From positions 496,001-560,000 of the forward strand of contig NZ_QPJK01000002.1 in assembly GCF_003337555.1 (NCBI RefSeq): a DNA stretch of 64,000 nucleotides. The letters run 5' to 3'. The translations under genes and the position numbers were made by a program. How positions within the stretch are numbered: position 1 is the stretch's first letter; every line of letters starts with the position of its first letter. The notes under the pieces are model-generated. The model searched no databases. It was not told the DNA's origin and saw only the letters and a program-made list of their open reading frames with translations. The stretch comes from Pseudorhodoferax soli. Lineage in GTDB: Bacteria > Pseudomonadota > Gammaproteobacteria > Burkholderiales > Burkholderiaceae_C. This document shows positions 35,608 to 46,011 of the stretch, piece by piece.

Positions 35608-36563
35608 GGCGCGCCCACGCCCAACGCGGCGCAGCCCTGCTGCTCGCCATGCTGACCGTGACCCTGGTGGCGACCTTTGCCGCCACCGCGCTGTGGCAGC
35701 AGTGGCGCGCGGTCGAGGTCGAGCAGTCCGAACGCGCGCGCAGCCAGTCGGCATGGGTGCTGATCGGTGCGCTGGACTTTTCCCGGCTGATCTTGCGCCA
35801 GGACGGAACGGCCAGCGACACCGACCACCTGGCCGAACCGTGGGCCGTGCCGCTGCAGGAATCGCGCATGTCCACCTTCCTGGCGGCCGAGAATGGCGTC
35901 AACCAGGGCGGCGACGAAGGCCTGCCCGAGGTGTTCCTCTCGGGCAGCATCGTCGACCTGCAGTCGCGCATGAACGTCGCCAATCTGGTGGACGGAGAAG
36001 GCAAGCTGCTCGAAAAGCCACTGGAGGCCTTCAAGCGGCTGTTCGAGCTGCTGGGCCTGCCCCAGGCCGAACTCATGGCCATGGCCGAGAACCTGCGCCG
36101 CGCCAGCCAGAAGGAAACCGACGACGGTGCGGACGTGCCGCTGCGCCCCGAACGCTTCGAACAGCTCGCCTGGCTCGGCGTCTCGCCAGGCACGCTACGC
36201 CTGCTGGAGCCCTATGTCACCTTGCTGCCGCAGACGACCGCCATCAACCTGAACACCGCCAGCCCGCAGGTGATCGCCGCATCCATGGAAGACGTGGACC
36301 TCACAGCGGCCCAGCGGCTCGTGCAGGCCCGCAACAACAGCGCGCTGCGCACCGTGGCGGACGCGGCGAGGATCCTCGACCGGGTCGGCCAGCTCACCGA
36401 AGGCGACTACGCCGTGCGCTCCAGCTTTTTCGAAGTCAACGGCCGCTTGCGCATGGAGGGCACCGTGGTCAGCGAGCGCTCGCTGATCAAGCGCGCCGCG
36501 GGCCGCAATCCCGCCGTCACCACCATCTGGCGCCAACGCGTGGCCGGAGAGCGCCAGCCGTGA
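35604..36563 (+). CDS. gspK: Type II secretion minor pseudopilin K
   Basis: 319 residues, the largest minor pseudopilin. The leader QRG|AALLLAMLTVTLVATFAATAL lacks Glu+5, as is normal for GspK. Two helix-hairpin-like SAM domains follow (PLRPERFEQLAWLGVSPG, TAINLNTASPQVIAA); INLNTAS is the family hallmark. It caps the pseudopilus tip. A 76-base gap before gspL is the only sizeable gap in the operon and includes TACAAT (36581-36586), a possible internal -10. Confidence 0.93.
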   Translation: MRRAHAQRGAALLLAMLTVTLVATFAATALWQQWRAVEVEQSERARSQSAWVLIGALDFSRLILRQDGTASDTDHLAEPWAVPLQESRMSTFLAAENGVNQGGDEGLPEVFLSGSIVDLQSRMNVANLVDGEGKLLEKPLEAFKRLFELLGLPQAELMAMAENLRRASQKETDDGADVPLRPERFEQLAWLGVSPGTLRLLEPYVTLLPQTTAINLNTASPQVIAASMEDVDLTAAQRLVQARNNSALRTVADAARILDRVGQLTEGDYAVRSSFFEVNGRLRMEGTVVSERSLIKRAAGRNPAVTTIWRQRVAGERQP

Positions 36564-36639
36564 CCGTCATCAGCGCTCTCTACAATCGCGCGCCGCAAGC
36601 GCGGCCCGGCCGCGTCCCTCCGCCTCCGAGAGAGAAACC

Positions 36640-37866
36640 TTGAGCACCCTGATCGTCGTCCTGCCCCTGGACACCCCCGGTGCAGCCACACCGCTGGAGT
36701 ACGTGCTGAGCGCCGACGGCCGCACCGCCGGCGCCCACGCGCATGCCGTGGCTGCGCTGCTGCCCGCCGCACGCGAGACCGTGGCGCTCGTGCCTGCGCA
36801 GGCGTTGTCCTGGCACCGCGTCGAGCTGCCCAAGGGCTCGCTCGCGCGCGCCGCCGCCGGGACGCCCCGCCTGCGCGCGCTGCTCGAAGGCCTGCTCGAA
36901 GACCGCCTGCTCGACGAGCCCGGCGCCGTGCATTTCGCGCTAGAGGCCGGTGCCCGCGCCCAGGCCCCGGCCTGGGTCGCCACCTGCGACCGCGCCTGGC
37001 TGCGCGCCGGCCTGGACCTGCTGGAGGCGGCGCGCCGCCCGGCCGCCCGTGTCGTGCCCGAGCTGGCGCCCGGCAGCGAGCAGATCGAAATCCTCGGCAC
37101 GCCCGAGTCCGCCTGGCTGGCCTACAGCGGCGCGCAGGGCGTCAGCGTGCTGCCACTGGCCGCGCCGTCGCTGGACTGGGCCCTGGCCCAGGCCGGCAGC
37201 GCCGAAGAGGTGCCCGTGCTGGCCGACCCCGCCCTCGCCCAGCTGGCCGAGCAGAGCGGCGCCCGCCAGGTGCAGCTGCGCCCCGCCACGGAACGCTGGC
37301 TGCAGGCCGGTGCCGGCAGCTGGGACCTGGCGCAGTTCGATCTGGCCAGCTCCGACCGCCGCCGCGCCGTGCAGGGCACGCTGCGCCGCATGGCCGCCAT
37401 CGCCCGCGGCCCGCAGTGGCGCCCGGCGCGCTGGGGCCTCGGCCTGCTGGTGGCCGCCCACCTGGTCGGCGTGAACGCCTGGGCCTGGAAGGAATCGACC
37501 GCCCTGGCCGACAAGCGCGCCGCCGTGCGCGGCGTGCTCTCCAGCAGTTTTCCGTCCGTGCGGGTGGTGGTCGACGCGCCGGTGCAGATGGCGCGCGAGG
37601 TTGAACTGCTGCGCCAGGCCTCCGGCGCCTACGGCCCGCGCGACCTCGAAGCCATGCTGGGCGCCCTCGGTGCCACGCTGCCGCCCGCCCAGGTGCCGCA
37701 GGCCATCGAGTTCGGCAACGGCGAAGCCCGGCTGCGCGGCCTGGCCACCGACCCCGAGGCCCTGGCCGCGCTGAACAGCCGGCTGCGTGCCCACGGCATG
37801 GCGGCGCAGTCCGAAGGCGAGCGCCTGCTGCTGCGCGCCCTGCCCGGTGCCGGAGCCACACCATGA
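36640..37866 (+). CDS. gspL: Type II secretion system protein L
   Basis: 408 residues. Cytoplasmic actin-like domain (1-255), one membrane helix (WGLGLLVAAHLVGVNAWAW at about 265-283) and a periplasmic ferredoxin-like domain. GspL recruits the GspE ATPase to the membrane. TTG start at 36640 with a GAGAGAAA stretch just upstream; MSTLIVVLPL is a typical beginning. ATGA overlap with gspM. Confidence 0.88.
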   Translation: MSTLIVVLPLDTPGAATPLEYVLSADGRTAGAHAHAVAALLPAARETVALVPAQALSWHRVELPKGSLARAAAGTPRLRALLEGLLEDRLLDEPGAVHFALEAGARAQAPAWVATCDRAWLRAGLDLLEAARRPAARVVPELAPGSEQIEILGTPESAWLAYSGAQGVSVLPLAAPSLDWALAQAGSAEEVPVLADPALAQLAEQSGARQVQLRPATERWLQAGAGSWDLAQFDLASSDRRRAVQGTLRRMAAIARGPQWRPARWGLGLLVAAHLVGVNAWAWKESTALADKRAAVRGVLSSSFPSVRVVVDAPVQMAREVELLRQASGAYGPRDLEAMLGALGATLPPAQVPQAIEFGNGEARLRGLATDPEALAALNSRLRAHGMAAQSEGERLLLRALPGAGATP

Positions 37867-38369
37867 AGATCGCCGCAATTCAACAACAGCTGCGCACCCG
37901 CTGGGACCTGCTCGCGCCGCGCGAGCGTGGCGCCGTCGTGCTGGCCGGGGCCATCGTGCTGGTGGCCCTGGCCTGGTGGGTTCTGCTCGGCCCGGCCCTT
38001 GCCACGCTGCGCCATGCCGAGGCGCAGCACCATGCGCTGGATGTCCAGCTGCAGACCATGCGCGGCCTGCAGTCCGATGCCATGGCCCTGCAGAACCAGC
38101 CGCGTCTGCCCTACGACGACGCGCTGCGCGCGCTGGAGACCTCGGTGCGCCAGCGTCTGGGCAGCACCGCCCAGCTCAGCGTCGCGGGCGAGCGCGCCAC
38201 GCTCACGCTCAAGGGCGCCGAGGCCGATGCACTGGCCCGCTGGCTTACGCAGGCACGCGTCAATGCGCGCGCACTGCCGGCCGAGGCCCGCCTGACACGC
38301 GCGGCCGGACCCGCCAACGCCCCCGCCCGTTGGGACGGCGCACTGGTCCTCACGCTGCCGGCCCGCTGA
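37863..38369 (+). CDS. gspM: Type II secretion system protein M
   Basis: 168 residues: short cytoplasmic N-terminus, one membrane helix (GAVVLAGAIVLVALAWWVLL), a coiled-coil-like stretch and a periplasmic ferredoxin-like domain. It partners GspL in the inner-membrane platform. Overlaps gspL by 4 bases. Confidence 0.87.
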   Translation: MKIAAIQQQLRTRWDLLAPRERGAVVLAGAIVLVALAWWVLLGPALATLRHAEAQHHALDVQLQTMRGLQSDAMALQNQPRLPYDDALRALETSVRQRLGSTAQLSVAGERATLTLKGAEADALARWLTQARVNARALPAEARLTRAAGPANAPARWDGALVLTLPAR

Positions 38370-38371
38370 CC

Positions 38372-39178
38372 GTGGCGCGTGCCCCCCGCACCACCGCGAC
38401 CGCGCGCGCCCCCTGGGGCTGGGCCTGGCTGGGTGGCGCCGTCGGGCTGTTGGCCGGCGTGCTGGTGTTCGCGCCGGCCAGCTGGCTGGCCTGGGCCGTG
38501 GAGCAAGGCAGCGACCAGCACGTGCTGCTGCGCGCGCCGCGCGGCAGCCTGTGGAACGGCTCGGCACAGCTGGTGCTGGCCGGCGGCGCGGACAGCCGCG
38601 ACGCCATCGCCCTGCCCGGCCGCTTCGAGTGGCAGCTGCGCCCCGCGCTGTCGGGCCTGAAGCTGGCCATGCGCGCGAGTTGCTGCATGCAGCAGCCCTG
38701 GCAGGTGCGCGCCCAGCCGCGCTGGACCGGTGCGCGCGTGCTGGTCGGCGATGGCCAGTCGCACTGGCCGGCCACGGTGCTGGCCGGCCTCGGCACGCCC
38801 TGGAACACGGTCCAGCCCGAGGGCACGCTGGCGCTGTCCGCGCAAGACCTGTCGCTCGAATGGATCTCGGGGCGCGTTCTGGTGAACGGCCGCCTGCAGC
38901 TGGAGGCCAGCGAGCTGTCCTCGCGCCTGTCCACGCTCAAGCCCATGGGCAGCTACCGGCTCACGCTGGCCGGCGGCGGCGACGACGCGCCGCCCAGCCT
39001 GCGGCTGGAGACCATTTCCGGCAGCCTCAGCCTGAATGGCAGCGGACAATGGGTGGGCTCGCGCCTGCGCTTCTCCGGCGAGGCCATCGCCGATCCCGAG
39101 CGGGTCGACGCGCTTTCCAATCTCCTGAACATCATTGGCCGACGCAATGGCCTGCGTTCCATCATCCAAGTGGGCTAG
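38372..39178 (+). CDS. gspN: Type II secretion system protein N
   Basis: 268 residues from a GTG at 38372, two bases after the gspM stop. One N-terminal membrane helix (LGGAVGLLAGVLVFAPASWLA), then a beta-rich periplasmic part with RGSLWNGSAQLVLAGG and LTLAGGG. GspN is an accessory component found only in some systems; its role is not settled. The start is chosen because all earlier in-frame codons lie inside gspM. Confidence 0.85.
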   Translation: MARAPRTTATARAPWGWAWLGGAVGLLAGVLVFAPASWLAWAVEQGSDQHVLLRAPRGSLWNGSAQLVLAGGADSRDAIALPGRFEWQLRPALSGLKLAMRASCCMQQPWQVRAQPRWTGARVLVGDGQSHWPATVLAGLGTPWNTVQPEGTLALSAQDLSLEWISGRVLVNGRLQLEASELSSRLSTLKPMGSYRLTLAGGGDDAPPSLRLETISGSLSLNGSGQWVGSRLRFSGEAIADPERVDALSNLLNIIGRRNGLRSIIQVG

Positions 39179-39182
39179 CCCG

Positions 39183-41579
39183 ATGCACTCCTTCCTGAAC
39201 CGACGCCCCGCCCACCCGACCCCCCGGGCCTGTGCCCTCGCCGCCGCGCTGCTGTGCAGCGCCCTGCCGGTGCGGGCCCAGATCCCGCCGGCGCCGCAGG
39301 TGCCGCAGGCCGGCATGCCGGCCGCTGCCATGCCGGCCCCGGGCGGCCCCAGCACCGTCAGCCTGGTGCCCAGCGGCCCGCGCCGCGGCGACCCGGTCAC
39401 GCTGAACTTCATGAACGCCGACATCGAGGCCGTGGCGCGCACCATGGCCACCATCACCGGGCGCAACGTGGTGGTGGACCCGCGCGTGAAGGGCACGATG
39501 AATTTGTCGACGGACCAGCCGGTGCCGCCCTCGGTGGCCTACAGCCAGTTCATCGCGGCGCTGCGCATGCAGGGTTTCACCGTGGTCGATGCCGCCGGTC
39601 TCGACAAGGTCGTGCCCGAGGCCGATGCCAAGCTGCAGAGCAGCCCCGTCAGCATCAGCGATGGTGGCGACGGCGGCCTGCCCAGCGGCAGCCAGATCGT
39701 CACGCAGATCTTCCGGCTCAACCACGAAAGCGCCAACAACCTGGTGCCGGTGCTGCGCCCACTGATCAGCCCGAACAACACCATCAACGCCAACCCAGGC
39801 ACCAACTCGCTGGTCATCACCGACTACGCCGACAACCTGCGCCGGCTGGGCCGCGTGATCGCGGCCATGGATGTCTCCAACGCCACGGACGTGGAGGTGA
39901 TCCCGCTGCGCCACGCGCTCGCCAGCGACATGGCGCCCCTGGTGTCGCGCCTCGTCGAACCGGGCAGCAGCACAGGCGGTGGGGCAGCACCGGCCGCGGG
40001 CCAGGCCGCCGACACCTCATACCGCACCACGCTGCTGGCCGAGCCGCGCAGCAATGCGCTGGTGGTGCGCGCCAGCAACCCGGCGCGCATGAACCTGATC
40101 CGCTCGCTGGTGGCGCGGCTGGACCAGCCGCCAGCACCCGGCTCCAGCGCCGCCAGCGGCAACATCCATGTGGTCTACCTCAAGAACGCCGACGCCGTGA
40201 AACTGGCGGCCACGCTGCGCGCGGCCATGGCAGCGGGCAACACCGGCGGCACCGGCACGCAGGGCGGCGGCAGCGTGCCCGGCAGCAGCACGTCCAACCT
40301 GGGCACGCTGCAGACCTCGTTCGGATCGAACAGCAGCAACAGCAGCTCGGGTGGCAGCACCAACAGCGTCTCGGGCTTCGGCAGCAGCAGCTCGGGCGGC
40401 GGCAACCTGAGCCAGGGCAACAGCAACCAGCCGTCGACCGGCGGCCAGATCCAGGCCGACCCCTCGACCAACTCGCTGATCATCTCCGCGCCCGAGCCGC
40501 AGTACCGCCAGCTGCGCACCGTCATCGACCGGCTCGACGGCCGGCGCGCACAGGTGCTCGTGGAAAGCCTGATCGTCGAGGTCAACGCCGAGAAGGCGGC
40601 CGAGTTCGGCATCCAGTGGTCGGCCCTGCTGGGCGGCAAGAACCTGGCGGCACTCGGCACCAACTTCAGCGTGGGTGGCAGGAACATCTTCAGCATCGCG
40701 CCCGGCCTGCTCAACGGTTCCGGCACCACGACGGCCGGGCAGACGGCGTTGCCCTCCACCGGCGGCAACCTGGGCTACATCTACCAGAAGAACGGCAACA
40801 ACGTGCTCGGCTTCCTGGCGCGCTTCCTGGAAACCAACACCGACGGCAACATCCTCTCGACGCCGAACCTGCTGACGCTGGACAACGAGGAGGCGCGCAT
40901 CATCATCGGCGAGAACGTGCCCTTCGTGACCGGCTCCTACACCAACGCCACGAGCACCGGCTCGGGCACCGTCAACCCGTTCCAGACCTACGAGCGCCAG
41001 GACGTGGGCCTGACGCTGCGGGTGCGCCCGCAGATCAACGAGAACGGCACGGTCAAGATGGTGATCTACCAGGAGAGCTCGGCCGTCAAGTCGGGCACCG
41101 AATCGGCCGCGAGCGGCCCGACCACGACCAAGCGTGCCATCGAATCCACCGTGCTCGTGGACGACGGCTCCATCGTCGTGCTGGGTGGCCTGCTGCAGGA
41201 CCAATACGGCGGCAACCAGGAAAAGGTGCCGGGCGTGGGCGACATCCCGTTCTTCGGCAACCTGTTCAAGAGCGAAGCCCGCTCGCGCAGGAAAACCAAC
41301 CTGATGGTGTTCCTGCGCCCCGTGGTGGTGCGCGACAACTCCTCGGCCGAGCAGTTGTCCATGGACCGCTACGACCTCATGCGCGTGGGCCAGCAACAGG
41401 CGCAGCCGGTGGAGAGTTCGCTCGTGCGCGTGAACGAGGCGCCCGTGCTGCCCGAGCAGCCGCTGCGCCGGCTGACCCCGGCTGCGGCGACCATGCCAGC
41501 GCCGCTGCTGCCGCCCTCCACCAACCTGCAGACCCAGACGCCGGGCGCGCCGTCGCAGCCTGTGACCACGCCGCAGTGA
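39183..41579 (+). CDS. gspD: Type II secretion secretin
   Basis: 798 residues. Outer-membrane gate that forms a 15-mer. Signal peptide ending in LPVRAQ; N0 domain with [34 protein letters not shown]1-N3 ring domains (about 190-450); secretin domain with [11 protein letters not shown] and [14 protein letters not shown], the conserved core. A Gly/Ser/Asn-rich insert of about 65 residues (roughly 355-420) breaks the N3 domain. The C-terminal tail is Pro/Thr-rich and lacks an obvious pilotin-binding S domain. Confidence 0.95.
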   Translation: MHSFLNRRPAHPTPRACALAAALLCSALPVRAQIPPAPQVPQAGMPAAAMPAPGGPSTVSLVPSGPRRGDPVTLNFMNADIEAVARTMATITGRNVVVDPRVKGTMNLSTDQPVPPSVAYSQFIAALRMQGFTVVDAAGLDKVVPEADAKLQSSPVSISDGGDGGLPSGSQIVTQIFRLNHESANNLVPVLRPLISPNNTINANPGTNSLVITDYADNLRRLGRVIAAMDVSNATDVEVIPLRHALASDMAPLVSRLVEPGSSTGGGAAPAAGQAADTSYRTTLLAEPRSNALVVRASNPARMNLIRSLVARLDQPPAPGSSAASGNIHVVYLKNADAVKLAATLRAAMAAGNTGGTGTQGGGSVPGSSTSNLGTLQTSFGSNSSNSSSGGSTNSVSGFGSSSSGGGNLSQGNSNQPSTGGQIQADPSTNSLIISAPEPQYRQLRTVIDRLDGRRAQVLVESLIVEVNAEKAAEFGIQWSALLGGKNLAALGTNFSVGGRNIFSIAPGLLNGSGTTTAGQTALPSTGGNLGYIYQKNGNNVLGFLARFLETNTDGNILSTPNLLTLDNEEARIIIGENVPFVTGSYTNATSTGSGTVNPFQTYERQDVGLTLRVRPQINENGTVKMVIYQESSAVKSGTESAASGPTTTKRAIESTVLVDDGSIVVLGGLLQDQYGGNQEKVPGVGDIPFFGNLFKSEARSRRKTNLMVFLRPVVVRDNSSAEQLSMDRYDLMRVGQQQAQPVESSLVRVNEAPVLPEQPLRRLTPAAATMPAPLLPPSTNLQTQTPGAPSQPVTTPQ

Positions 41580-42967
41580 TGCGCCACCCGCTGCCCTACG
41601 CCTTCGCCCGCAGCCAGCAGCTGCTGCTGGAAGAGAACCTCGGCGAGCTCACGCTGTGGCTGCACCCGGCCACGCCGCCGACCGCCGTGGCCGAGGTCAT
41701 GCGCAAGCACCGGGTGCGCCATGTGCAGTCGCTGGCCCAGGCCGCGCTGGCCCAGCGCATCAGCGCCGCCTATGCCCAGGGCGAGTCCAACGCCGCGGCC
41801 GTGGTCAGCGAGGTCGAGAGCGATGCCGACCTGTCGCGCATGATGCAGGAACTGCCGGCGGTGGAAGACCTGCTGGAGACCTCGGACGACGCGCCCATCA
41901 TCCGCATGCTCAACGCGCTGCTGACGCAGGCCGCGCGCGACGGCGCCAGCGACATCCACATCGAGCCCTACGAGCGCCACTCCAGCGTGCGCTTCCGCGT
42001 GGACGGCACGCTGCGCGAGGTGGTGCAGCCCAACCGCGCGCTGCACGCCGCGCTGATCTCGCGCCTCAAGATCATGGCCGAGCTCGACATCTCCGAGAAA
42101 CGCCTGCCGCAGGACGGCCGCATCAGCCTGCGCATCGGCACGCGCGCGGTCGATGTGCGCGTCTCCACGCTGCCCAGTGCGCACGGCGAACGCGCCGTGC
42201 TGCGGCTGCTGGACAAGTCCAGCGAGCGCATCAGCCTGACCTCCGTCGGCATGCAGGGCGAGGCGCTGCGCCAGCTGCAGGCACTCATCGCCCAGCCGCA
42301 CGGCATCATCCTCGTGACCGGGCCCACGGGCTCGGGCAAGACCACCACGCTGTACGCTGCGCTCTCCGAACTCGACGCCTCGCGCAGCAACATCATGACG
42401 GTGGAAGACCCGATCGAGTACGAGCTGCCCGGCATCGGCCAGACCCAGGTCAACGCCAAGATCGACCTGACCTTCGCCAAGGCCCTGCGTGCGATCCTGC
42501 GGCAAGACCCGGACGTGATCATGATCGGCGAGATCCGCGACTTCGAGACCGCGCAGATCGCCATCCAGGCCTCGCTGACGGGCCACCTGGTGCTGGCCAC
42601 GCTGCACACCAACGACGCCGCCAGCGCCGTCACCCGGCTGATCGACATGGGCGTGGAGCCCTTCCTGCTGAGCTCCTCGCTGCTGGGCGTGCAGGCCCAG
42701 CGCCTGGTGCGCAAGCTGTGCACCACCTGCCGCGGCCCGGGTTGCGACGCCTGCGGCCACACCGGCTACCAGGGCCGCACCGGCGTGTTCGAGCTGCTGG
42801 TGGCCGACGATGCGATCCGCGCCCAGGTGCACAACCGCGCGTCGGAGGCCGACATCCGCGCCGCCGCGCAGCGCAACGGCATGCTGCTGATGCGCGAGGA
42901 CGGGGAACGCCTGGTGGCGGCAGGCGTCACCTCGCGCGAAGAACTCTTGCGCGTGACACGCGACTGA
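41579..42967 (+). CDS. gspE: Type II secretion ATPase
   Basis: 462 residues. Cytoplasmic hexameric ATPase that powers pseudopilus growth. Walker [11 protein letters not shown] at 248-257, Asp box and Walker B region [13 protein letters not shown] (about 313), His box LATLHTNDA. The zinc motif is present but short: CTTC-x4-CDAC within 12 residues, where many GspE proteins have a longer spacing. The ATG at 41579 overlaps the gspD stop by one base (TGATG). The N-terminal GspL-binding domain is short. Confidence 0.95.
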   Translation: MRHPLPYAFARSQQLLLEENLGELTLWLHPATPPTAVAEVMRKHRVRHVQSLAQAALAQRISAAYAQGESNAAAVVSEVESDADLSRMMQELPAVEDLLETSDDAPIIRMLNALLTQAARDGASDIHIEPYERHSSVRFRVDGTLREVVQPNRALHAALISRLKIMAELDISEKRLPQDGRISLRIGTRAVDVRVSTLPSAHGERAVLRLLDKSSERISLTSVGMQGEALRQLQALIAQPHGIILVTGPTGSGKTTTLYAALSELDASRSNIMTVEDPIEYELPGIGQTQVNAKIDLTFAKALRAILRQDPDVIMIGEIRDFETAQIAIQASLTGHLVLATLHTNDAASAVTRLIDMGVEPFLLSSSLLGVQAQRLVRKLCTTCRGPGCDACGHTGYQGRTGVFELLVADDAIRAQVHNRASEADIRAAAQRNGMLLMREDGERLVAAGVTSREELLRVTRD

Positions 42968-42974
42968 GCCGCCG

Positions 42975-44204
42975 ATGCCAGCCTACGCATTCGAAGCCGT
43001 CGATGCCGAAGGTGCGACCCGCAAGGGCGTGCTGGAGGCCGACACCGCGCGCTCGGCGCGCAGCATGCTGCGCGCCCAGGCGCTCGTGCCGCTCTCGGTC
43101 GAGCCGGTCGGTTCCGGCCAGGGCGTGGGCGAGGCACCGCCGCGCTCGCGTGGGCTGTTCGCCGGCCGCGTGTTCCGCGGCACGGCGCTGGCCGTGTGGA
43201 CGCGCCAGATCTCGGGACTGGTCTCGGCCGGCCTGCCGCTCGAACGTGCGCTGACCGCGCTGACCGAGGAGGCCGAGGACGAGCGCCAGCGCCACCTGCT
43301 GGCCGGCTTGCGTTCGGAGGTCAATGCCGGTTCTTCCTTTGCCAAGGCGCTGGCCCGGCACCCGCGCGAGTTCAGCCCGATCTACACCGCCGTGATCGGC
43401 GCCGGCGAGCAGAGCGGCCATCTCGGCCTGGTGCTGGACCGGCTGGCCGAAGACCTGGAGACCCAGCAGGAGCTCAAATCGCGCCTGATCGGCGCCGCGC
43501 TGTACCCGGCCATCGTGAGCCTGGTGGCCATCGTGATCGTGATGTTCCTGGTGGGCTACGTGGTGCCGCAGGTGGCCAACGTGTTCGCGGGCACCAAGCG
43601 CGCGCTGCCCATCCTCACGGTGGTCATGCTGGCCATCAGCGACGTGGTGCGCCACCACGGCTGGTGGATCGCGCTGCTGCTGCTGGCCGGCGGCGTCTGC
43701 CTGAAGCTGTCGCTGCGCGCCGAGGCCGTGCGCCAGCGCTTCGACGCCCTGGTGCTGCGCCTGCCCCTCATCGGCAAGCTGGCCGCGGGCTACAACGCCG
43801 CGCGCTTCACGAGCACGCTGGCCATGCTGGCAGCGGCCGGCGTGCCCATCCTGCGCGCACTGCAGGCCGCCGCCGAGACGCTCAACAACCGCGCCATGCG
43901 CGCCGACGCACTCGACGCGCTGGTGGCGGTGCGCGAAGGCGCGCCGCTGGCCTCGGCGCTGGCCCAGAAGAAGCGCTTCCCCGGCCTGGTCTCGATGTTC
44001 GCGCGCCTGGGAGAACAGACCGGCGAGTTGCCCACCATGCTGCAGCGCGCTGCGCGCCAGATCGGCGGCGAGGTGCAGCGCCGCGCCATGGCACTGGCCA
44101 CCATCCTGGAGCCGCTGCTGATCGTGGCCATGGGCATGATCGTCATGCTCATCGTGCTGGCGGTGCTGATGCCCATCATCCAGCTCAACCAATTCGCGAG
44201 GTAA
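42975..44204 (+). CDS. gspF: Type II secretion inner-membrane platform protein
   Basis: 409 residues. Two repeated T2SF cytoplasmic domains, each followed by membrane helices: WTRQISGLVSAGLPLERALTAL with YPAIVSLVAIVIVMFLVGYVV, and FTSTLAMLAAAGVPILRALQAA with LLIVAMGMIVMLIVLAVLMP. N-terminal YAFEAVDAEG is typical. GspF contacts GspE and GspL. Last secretion gene of the set; no prepilin peptidase (gspO) is in the window. Confidence 0.95.
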   Translation: MPAYAFEAVDAEGATRKGVLEADTARSARSMLRAQALVPLSVEPVGSGQGVGEAPPRSRGLFAGRVFRGTALAVWTRQISGLVSAGLPLERALTALTEEAEDERQRHLLAGLRSEVNAGSSFAKALARHPREFSPIYTAVIGAGEQSGHLGLVLDRLAEDLETQQELKSRLIGAALYPAIVSLVAIVIVMFLVGYVVPQVANVFAGTKRALPILTVVMLAISDVVRHHGWWIALLLLAGGVCLKLSLRAEAVRQRFDALVLRLPLIGKLAAGYNAARFTSTLAMLAAAGVPILRALQAAAETLNNRAMRADALDALVAVREGAPLASALAQKKRFPGLVSMFARLGEQTGELPTMLQRAARQIGGEVQRRAMALATILEPLLIVAMGMIVMLIVLAVLMPIIQLNQFAR

Positions 44205-44208
44205 CCCG

Positions 44209-45120
44209 ATGCCCGCCACCCTGGAAGACAAGCTCGTCGTCGCGATCTCCTCGCGCGCGCTGTTCGACCTGGAGGAGGAGAACCGTCTGTTCGACGCCGG
44301 CGATGCGCGCGCCTACATGCAGCTGCAGCTCTCGCGGCTGGAAGTGCCGGCTCGGCCCGGCGTGGCCTTCTCGCTGGTGCGCAAGCTGCTGGCCTTCAAC
44401 GACCCCGCGCAGCAGCGTGTGGAGGTCGTCATGCTCTCGCGCAACGACCCGGTCAGCGGCATGCGCATCTTCCGTTCGGTGCGCGAGGCCGGCATCAAGC
44501 TCGAGCGCGGCGTGTTCACCCAGGGGCGCGATCCATTCGGCTACCTGCGCCCGCTGCGCGCCCACCTGTTCCTGTCGGCCAACGAGGCCGATGTGCGCGA
44601 GGCACTGGCCCAGGGCTTCCCGGCCGCCCGCGTGCTGACGGAGTCGGTCCAGGCGGGCAAGAACCACCCCGACGAGGTGCGCATCGCCTTCGACGGCGAC
44701 GCCGTGCTGTTCTCCGACGAGGCCGAGCAGGTGTTCCAGGCCCAGGGCCTGGACGCGTTCCAGCTGCACGAGACCGACAAGGCCGCGCTGCCGCTGCCCG
44801 ACGGCCCGTTCAAGCCGCTGCTGGCCGCGCTGCACCGGCTGCAGCAGGCGTCCCAGGCCGGCATGCGCATCCGCACCGCGCTGGTCACGGCGCGCAGCGC
44901 GCCGGCGCACGAGCGCGCCATCCGCACCCTCATGAACTGGAACATCGAGGTCGACGAGGCCATGTTCCTGGGCGGCCTGCCCAAGGGCGAGTTCCTGCGC
45001 GAATTCGAGCCCGACTTCTTCTTCGACGACCAGACGACGCACGTGCGCTCGGCCGCCCGCCATGTGCCAGCCGGGCATGTGAGCCACGGCGTCGCCAACC
45101 ACCCTCCCCCGGCGCGCTGA
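44209..45120 (+). CDS. Cytosolic 5'-nucleotidase (cN-I-like)
   Basis: 303 residues. The sequence matches the bacterial 5'-nucleotidase family related to eukaryotic cytosolic nucleotidase I: KLVVAISSRALFDLEEENRLFD at the start, and FDGDAVLFSDEAEQVFQAQGLDAF with the acidic catalytic pattern near residue 160. FLGGLPKGEFLREFEPDFFFDDQ ends the HAD-like fold. It would dephosphorylate nucleoside monophosphates. It starts 4 bases after gspF but has no evident role in secretion, so co-transcription may be incidental. Confidence 0.85.
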   Translation: MPATLEDKLVVAISSRALFDLEEENRLFDAGDARAYMQLQLSRLEVPARPGVAFSLVRKLLAFNDPAQQRVEVVMLSRNDPVSGMRIFRSVREAGIKLERGVFTQGRDPFGYLRPLRAHLFLSANEADVREALAQGFPAARVLTESVQAGKNHPDEVRIAFDGDAVLFSDEAEQVFQAQGLDAFQLHETDKAALPLPDGPFKPLLAALHRLQQASQAGMRIRTALVTARSAPAHERAIRTLMNWNIEVDEAMFLGGLPKGEFLREFEPDFFFDDQTTHVRSAARHVPAGHVSHGVANHPPPAR

Positions 45121-45129
45121 GCGGCCGAC

Positions 45130-45143
45130 GGGGCGCGCGCCCC
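45130..45143. repeat. GC palindrome after the 5'-nucleotidase gene
   Basis: GGGGCGCGCGCCCC is a perfect 14-bp palindrome shortly after the stop. It may form a short hairpin, but no T-run follows. Confidence 0.3.
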
Positions 45144-45207
45144 TGCGGAACACCCGGATGCGGCGGCCTGCAGCGCCCGCTAGCATGCGCCGCGGAGGAG
45201 ACTGTTC

Positions 45208-46011
45208 TTGACGTTCGACAACGCCGTGCTGACGGGTGCCTGCGGCGGGCTGGGCCAGGCACTCGCCCGTGCGCTGATCGCCGGCGGTGCGCGGGTGGCG
45301 CTGGTCGGACTGCAACGCAAGGCCCTGGCCCCGCTGGCCGCGCTGGCGCCCGGCCATTGCGCCGTCTACACCCCCGATGTGAGCGATGGCCCCGCCATGG
45401 CTGCCATGGCGGCGGATTGGACTTCGCGCTTCGGCCCGCCTGACATCGTCATCGCCAATGCCGGCGTGGCCGGTGGTTTCGACACGGCGCACCCCGAAGA
45501 CCTGGCCGTGCTGCGCCGCATGCTGGAGATCAACCTGCTCGGCGTGGCGGCCACCTTCGGGCCCTTCCTGTCCGCGATGCAGGCCACGGGGCGGCCAGGC
45601 GCCCTCGTCGGTGTGGCCAGCGTGGCGGGCTGGCGCGGCCTGCCCGGCAACGGCGCCTATTGCGCCAGCAAGGCCGGCCTGATCGCCTACCTGCAAAGCC
45701 TGCGCGCCGAACTGCGCCCCACCGCGCTGCGCGTGCACACCGTGAGCCCGGGCTATCTGCGCACGGCACTGACCGCTGGCAACCGTTTCGCCATGCCGGG
45801 CCTGCTGGAGCCCGACGATGCCGCCCAGCGCCTGCTGGCCGGCGTGGCAGCCGGCCGCGAGCACATCGTGCTGCCGCGCCGCACCGGCTGGCTGGCCCGC
45901 ACACTGGCCCTGCTGCCCGCGCCGCTGCACGACCGCATCCTGTTGGCGCAGCCGCGCAAACCGCGGCCGGGCGAAGCCGGTGCCACCGAGATTCCCGGCG
46001 TGAAACGATGA
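45208..46011 (+). CDS. Short-chain dehydrogenase/reductase
   Basis: 267 residues. Classical SDR fold: cofactor loop TGACGGLGQAL (9-19), NAG at 84-86, catalytic S138, Y151 and K155 (YCASK). Asp-less loop after strand 2 with LQRK suggests NADP(H), but this is a guess. TTG start at 45208, with GGAGGAG about eight bases upstream. An ATGA overlap joins it to the FMO gene. The C-terminal 50 residues are Arg/Pro-rich. Substrate probably an alcohol/ketone handled by the neighbouring monooxygenase. Confidence 0.87.
   Translation: MTFDNAVLTGACGGLGQALARALIAGGARVALVGLQRKALAPLAALAPGHCAVYTPDVSDGPAMAAMAADWTSRFGPPDIVIANAGVAGGFDTAHPEDLAVLRRMLEINLLGVAATFGPFLSAMQATGRPGALVGVASVAGWRGLPGNGAYCASKAGLIAYLQSLRAELRPTALRVHTVSPGYLRTALTAGNRFAMPGLLEPDDAAQRLLAGVAAGREHIVLPRRTGWLARTLALLPAPLHDRILLAQPRKPRPGEAGATEIPGVKR

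Noticed and set aside
40240..40440. Repeat array or CRISPR-like pattern of AGCAGC units
   Set aside because: It is the coding sequence of the Ser/Gly/Asn loop in GspD; no regular spacer-repeat pattern.
39254..41578. Continuation of the gspE frame upstream through gspD
   Set aside because: The upstream part is a second frame of gspD; the gspE start is the ATG at 41579.
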